A stretch of DNA of 9,313 nt from assembly GCA_947481355.1 (NCBI GenBank), contig CANKGM010000061.1, positions 1 to 9,313 of the forward strand. The letters run 5' to 3'. The notes under the pieces were generated by a model. That model made no database searches. It was not told where the DNA came from and saw only the letters and a list, made by a program, of their open reading frames with translations. This DNA comes from Chitinophagaceae bacterium. GTDB lineage: Bacteria; Bacteroidota; Bacteroidia; Chitinophagales; Chitinophagaceae. A program made the translations under genes and the position numbers. Positions 6,133 through 9,313 of the stretch are shown piece by piece. The stretch's first letter is position 1. Every line of letters begins with the position of its first letter.

Positions 6133-7176
6133 ATGAAAGATTTACAAACACTCCTTAGCGAAAAAATTCTAGTAATTGATGGTGCTATGGGAACTATGAT
6201 CCAGCGGCACAAACTTCAAGAAGGAGATTATAGAGGCGTTAGATTTGCCAATTGGGAATCAGATTTAAAAGGCAATAATGACCTACTATCTATAACCCAG
6301 CCAGAAATCATAACAAACATTCACCTCCAATACCTAGAGGCTGGGGCAGATATTATTGAAACCAATACATTCAATGCACAAGCAGTCTCCCTGGCAGACT
6401 ACAACATGAGTGAATTAGCCTATGAAATGAATATCGCAGCTGCTCATTGTGCAAAAGAAGCTGTAAAAATGTACCAATCAAAATACCCTGAACGTATAAA
6501 TCAAGGTGGCCCATTTGTAGCTGGGGCAATTGGACCGATGAACAAAACACTTTCATTATCTCCAGATGTAAACAATCCTGGTTTCAGATCAATCAGCTTT
6601 GATGAGGTGGCAAACGCATATTATGAACAAGTAAAAGCATTGGTTGAAGGTGGGGTAGACTTGTTGCTGATTGAAACTATTTTTGACACCTTAAATGCAA
6701 AAGCTGCCATATACGCGATAAAGAAGTTCTTTAGGGATCAACAGATGAAAGAACTTCCGTTGATGATTAGTGGAACAATCACAGATGCATCAGGCAGAAC
6801 ATTGAGTGGACAAACACTAGAAGCATTTTACACAAGCGTTGAACATGCTAATCCCATAAGCATAGGATTAAACTGTGCATTGGGGGCAAATCAGATGCGT
6901 GCTCACATTGAAGAGCTTTCGCAAATTGCATCATGCTATACCTCAGCATATCCAAATGCTGGCTTACCTAACGCAATGGGAGAATATGATGAAGAGCCGG
7001 CACAAACCGCAGATTTTATTGAAGAATGGGCTAAACAAGGCTTTGTTAATATCGTAGGCGGTTGCTGTGGAACTACACCCGACCATATTCAACATATTGC
7101 AGACCATGTTAAACATTTAAAACCAAGACCATTGCCTATCATGGAAAAAGTGCTTGATATGGAAAATCCCGCTTAA
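6133..7176 (+). CDS. metH: Homocysteine S-methyltransferase module of split cobalamin-dependent methionine synthase
   Basis: This 347-aa protein corresponds to the N-terminal homocysteine-binding barrel of MetH, which activates homocysteine on zinc to accept the methyl group from methylcobalamin. Visible signatures are VIDGAMGTMIQ near the N-terminus, EAGADIIETNTFNA, FVAGAIGPMNKTLSLSPDVN, LLIETIFDTLNAKAA, and the zinc ligands C248 (GLNCALG) and C311/C312 (GGCCGTTP), numbered almost as in E. coli MetH (C247, C310, C311). It ends after this barrel, where E. coli MetH continues into the folate module; here that part is the next gene, 2 nt downstream. I choose ATG 6133 (MKDLQTLLSEKI) because the upstream 44 codons from TTG 6001 read as non-conserved intergenic DNA and contain the -7 box. 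On its own it resembles BhmT/MmuM-type methyltransferases, but the context makes the MetH role clear. Confidence 0.93.
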   Translation: MKDLQTLLSEKILVIDGAMGTMIQRHKLQEGDYRGVRFANWESDLKGNNDLLSITQPEIITNIHLQYLEAGADIIETNTFNAQAVSLADYNMSELAYEMNIAAAHCAKEAVKMYQSKYPERINQGGPFVAGAIGPMNKTLSLSPDVNNPGFRSISFDEVANAYYEQVKALVEGGVDLLLIETIFDTLNAKAAIYAIKKFFRDQQMKELPLMISGTITDASGRTLSGQTLEAFYTSVEHANPISIGLNCALGANQMRAHIEELSQIASCYTSAYPNAGLPNAMGEYDEEPAQTADFIEEWAKQGFVNIVGGCCGTTPDHIQHIADHVKHLKPRPLPIMEKVLDMENPA

Positions 7177-7178
7177 AG

Positions 7179-9313
7179 ATGTCTGTACCTATACATATAA
7201 AACCCTACATGCGTTTGGCAGGACTAGAACCATTAGTCATCAGACCTGAAACTAATTTTGTAAACGTAGGTGAACGAACCAACGTAACGGGTTCTAAAAA
7301 ATTTGCTCGACTCATCCGAGATGATCAGTACGAAGAAGCTCTATCAATCGCCAGACAACAGGTAGAAAATGGTGCACAGATACTCGATGTAAATATGGAC
7401 GATGCCTTGCTAGATGGTGAAAAAGCAATGGTTACTTATCTGAATTTACTTCAAAGCGAACCAGACATTGCGCGCATTCCAATTATGATAGACTCTTCTA
7501 AGTTTTCTATCATAGAAGCTGGATTAAAATGTGTTCAAGGAAAATGCATTGTCAATTCAATTTCATTAAAAGAAGGGGAAGAAAAATTCATTCAACAAGC
7601 GATCATTTGCAGAAGCTTTGGGGCTGCGGTGATTGTTATGGCTTTTGATGAAAATGGACAGGCTGATACGTTAGAAAGACGTGTTAATATAGCAGAAAGA
7701 GCATACAGGTTACTAACAACTGTAGTTGGATTCTCGGCATCAGATATTATTTTCGACTTAAATATTTTTGCTGTTGCAACGGGTTTAGAAGAACACAACA
7801 ACTATGGTGTAGATTTTATTGAAGCTACTCGCATCATTAAAAATAAATTTCCACTAGTTAAGATTTCAGGTGGAGTAAGTAATTTATCATTTTCATTTCG
7901 CGGAAATGATCATGTTAGGGAAGCCATGCATTCTGTTTTTCTGTACTATGCAATCAAAGCAGGTATGGATATGGGAATCGTTAATGCAGGTCAGTTAGTC
8001 ATCTATGATGAAATAGATCCTGCCCTGAAAGAATTGTGTGAAGATGTTATCCTCAACCGAAACAACGATGATAATCAAGCCACTGAAAAATTAATTGTAT
8101 TTGCTGAAACTGTCAAGGCTAAAGGGAAAGTGCAAGAAAAAAACGAAGTATGGAGAACAGGAACTGTCGAAGAAAGACTTAGGCATGCTTTAGTAAACGG
8201 CATCACAGAATACATTGAATTGGATACAGAAGAAGCAAGGTTGAAATATCCACGACCGCTTGATGTCATTGAAGGGCCACTCATGGATGGCATGAATACC
8301 GTCGGTGATTTATTTGGAGTAGGTAAAATGTTTCTCCCACAAGTGGTGAAAAGTGCGCGGGTTATGAAAAAAAGTGTGGCTGTATTAACTCCATATATTG
8401 AAGCACAAAAAGAAACTGCATCATCCGCAGGAAAAATATTAATGGCTACAGTAAAAGGTGATGTGCATGATATCGGTAAAAATATAGTGGGTGTAGTATT
8501 GGGATGTAATGGATATGAGATTATTGATCTTGGTGTAATGGTCTCTGCAGATAAGATATTAGATGAAGCGCAAAAACAAGACGTAGATATTATTGGACTC
8601 AGTGGTTTAATTACTCCTTCACTTGAAGAAATGGTACATGTTGCTTCTGAAATGAAGAGAAGAAACATGAAGCAGCCTCTTCTCATTGGAGGCGCCACCA
8701 CGTCAAGGATGCATACTGCTCTAAGAATTGCAACACAATACGATAACGGTGTAATCCATGTACTCGATGCATCAAGAAGTGTTTCCGTAGCGGGTTCATT
8801 GTTAAATCAAAACAAGGAAGAGTTTCTTGCAGCCACAGATGCAGCATATGAAAAATTAAAAATTGAGTTCGCCAATAAAAAAAGCTCCAAAGAATACCTC
8901 TCTTATGAAGCCGCTATCCAAAATAAATTCAACATATCTTGGGATAAATCGGATTTTACTACTCCGAGTTTTACTGGAAAAAAGATAGCCGATACAATCA
9001 GCATTGAAACAATTGTCCCTTATATAGATTGGACTCCCTTTTTTATTGCATGGGAAATGCACGGAAAATTTCCTGCACTCTTATCAGATGAAAAAATTGG
9101 AAAAGAAGCTACAAAACTTCATCAAGATGCTACCGAAATGCTAAAACGGATTGTTGATGAAAAATGGCTGACAGCACATGCCTTATATGGTTTCTGGCCG
9201 GCAAATAGCAATAATAGAGATACCGTTACGGTATTGGACATCGATACTAAAGAAGAAATTGACTTGCAATTTTTACGCCAGCAAATGAAAAAAGCAGCAG
9301 GCCAACCTAATCT
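7179..9313 (+). CDS. metH: Methionine synthase folate/B12/activation modules, 3'-truncated by window edge
   Basis: The frame is open from ATG 7179 to the window end (711 codons); there is no stop, so the C-terminus is missing. It supplies the rest of MetH: methyl transfer from 5-methyltetrahydrofolate to cobalamin, then to homocysteine bound by the upstream gene product. Order: pterin-binding barrel from about residue 25 (NFVNVGERTNVTGSKKF, ILDVNMDDALLDGE, IMIDSS, KCIVNSISLKEGEE); B12 cap helices about 325-412 (WRTGTVEERL, MFLPQVVKSARVMK); B12-binding Rossmann domain about 418-550 with D428-V-H430-D-I-G, H430 being the cobalt ligand, plus GLSGLITPS and LIGGATTS; and the start of the AdoMet-dependent activation domain at about 615 (YIDWTPFF). 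Complete relatives run to about 870-920 aa, so roughly 200 residues, including the AdoMet-binding part, lie outside. The start has no Shine-Dalgarno; the TAA-AG-ATG spacing suggests translational coupling to the upstream gene. Confidence 0.95.
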   Translation, partial: MSVPIHIKPYMRLAGLEPLVIRPETNFVNVGERTNVTGSKKFARLIRDDQYEEALSIARQQVENGAQILDVNMDDALLDGEKAMVTYLNLLQSEPDIARIPIMIDSSKFSIIEAGLKCVQGKCIVNSISLKEGEEKFIQQAIICRSFGAAVIVMAFDENGQADTLERRVNIAERAYRLLTTVVGFSASDIIFDLNIFAVATGLEEHNNYGVDFIEATRIIKNKFPLVKISGGVSNLSFSFRGNDHVREAMHSVFLYYAIKAGMDMGIVNAGQLVIYDEIDPALKELCEDVILNRNNDDNQATEKLIVFAETVKAKGKVQEKNEVWRTGTVEERLRHALVNGITEYIELDTEEARLKYPRPLDVIEGPLMDGMNTVGDLFGVGKMFLPQVVKSARVMKKSVAVLTPYIEAQKETASSAGKILMATVKGDVHDIGKNIVGVVLGCNGYEIIDLGVMVSADKILDEAQKQDVDIIGLSGLITPSLEEMVHVASEMKRRNMKQPLLIGGATTSRMHTALRIATQYDNGVIHVLDASRSVSVAGSLLNQNKEEFLAATDAAYEKLKIEFANKKSSKEYLSYEAAIQNKFNISWDKSDFTTPSFTGKKIADTISIETIVPYIDWTPFFIAWEMHGKFPALLSDEKIGKEATKLHQDATEMLKRIVDEKWLTAHALYGFWPANSNNRDTVTVLDIDTKEEIDLQFLRQQMKKAAGQPN

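Noticed and set aside
8075..8701. 208-codon open frame on the minus strand
   Set aside because: It lies entirely opposite the well-conserved B12 cap and B12-binding domains of metH; its Ser/Thr/Pro/Cys-rich translation is typical of an antisense shadow and it has no start signal.

Overview
The window reads as chromosomal DNA from a member of the Bacteroidota (Bacteroidetes), probably a Sphingobacteriia/Chitinophagia-like lineage; I cannot place it more finely. The reasons are AT-rich coding DNA, TAnnTTTG-type -7 promoter elements just before several start codons, no clear Shine-Dalgarno sequences, a Bacteroidota-style lipoprotein beginning C-GQQIPPTGGPRDTLPP, and methionine synthase split into two adjacent genes. 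The content is mostly housekeeping. I see no tRNA, rRNA, CRISPR array, transposase or phage gene.

Layout: (a) 1-251, minus strand, the first 83 residues of an SRPBCC/START-like ligand-binding protein. (b) 252-572, a divergent intergenic region of degenerate pyrimidine/purine-biased repeats arranged as an inverted pair. The + strand has no C from 250 to 382 and no G from 452 to 568, so each flanking gene is preceded on its own coding strand by a G-free tract. (c) 573-3710, a 1045-aa UvrD/Rep-type SF1 helicase fused to a C-terminal RecB/AddB-like PD-(D/E)XK nuclease with four cysteines placed to bind an Fe-S cluster. (d) 3812-5245, a 477-aa lipoprotein with a Big_5 Ig-like domain. (e) 5365-5979, recR. 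(f) 6133-7176 and 7179 to beyond the window end, a two-gene cobalamin-dependent methionine synthase: a homocysteine/zinc module, then the folate, B12 and activation modules.

The helicase-nuclease and RecR both belong to recombinational repair, but they are separated by the lipoprotein gene and each has its own promoter-like element, so they are not clearly one operon. The two metH genes are 2 nt apart and almost certainly co-transcribed, each supplying half of one enzyme's reaction cycle. The least explained items are the strand-asymmetric repeat region (with a related G-free tract upstream of metH) and the very short distance between -7 boxes and start codons, which predicts leaderless or nearly leaderless mRNAs.
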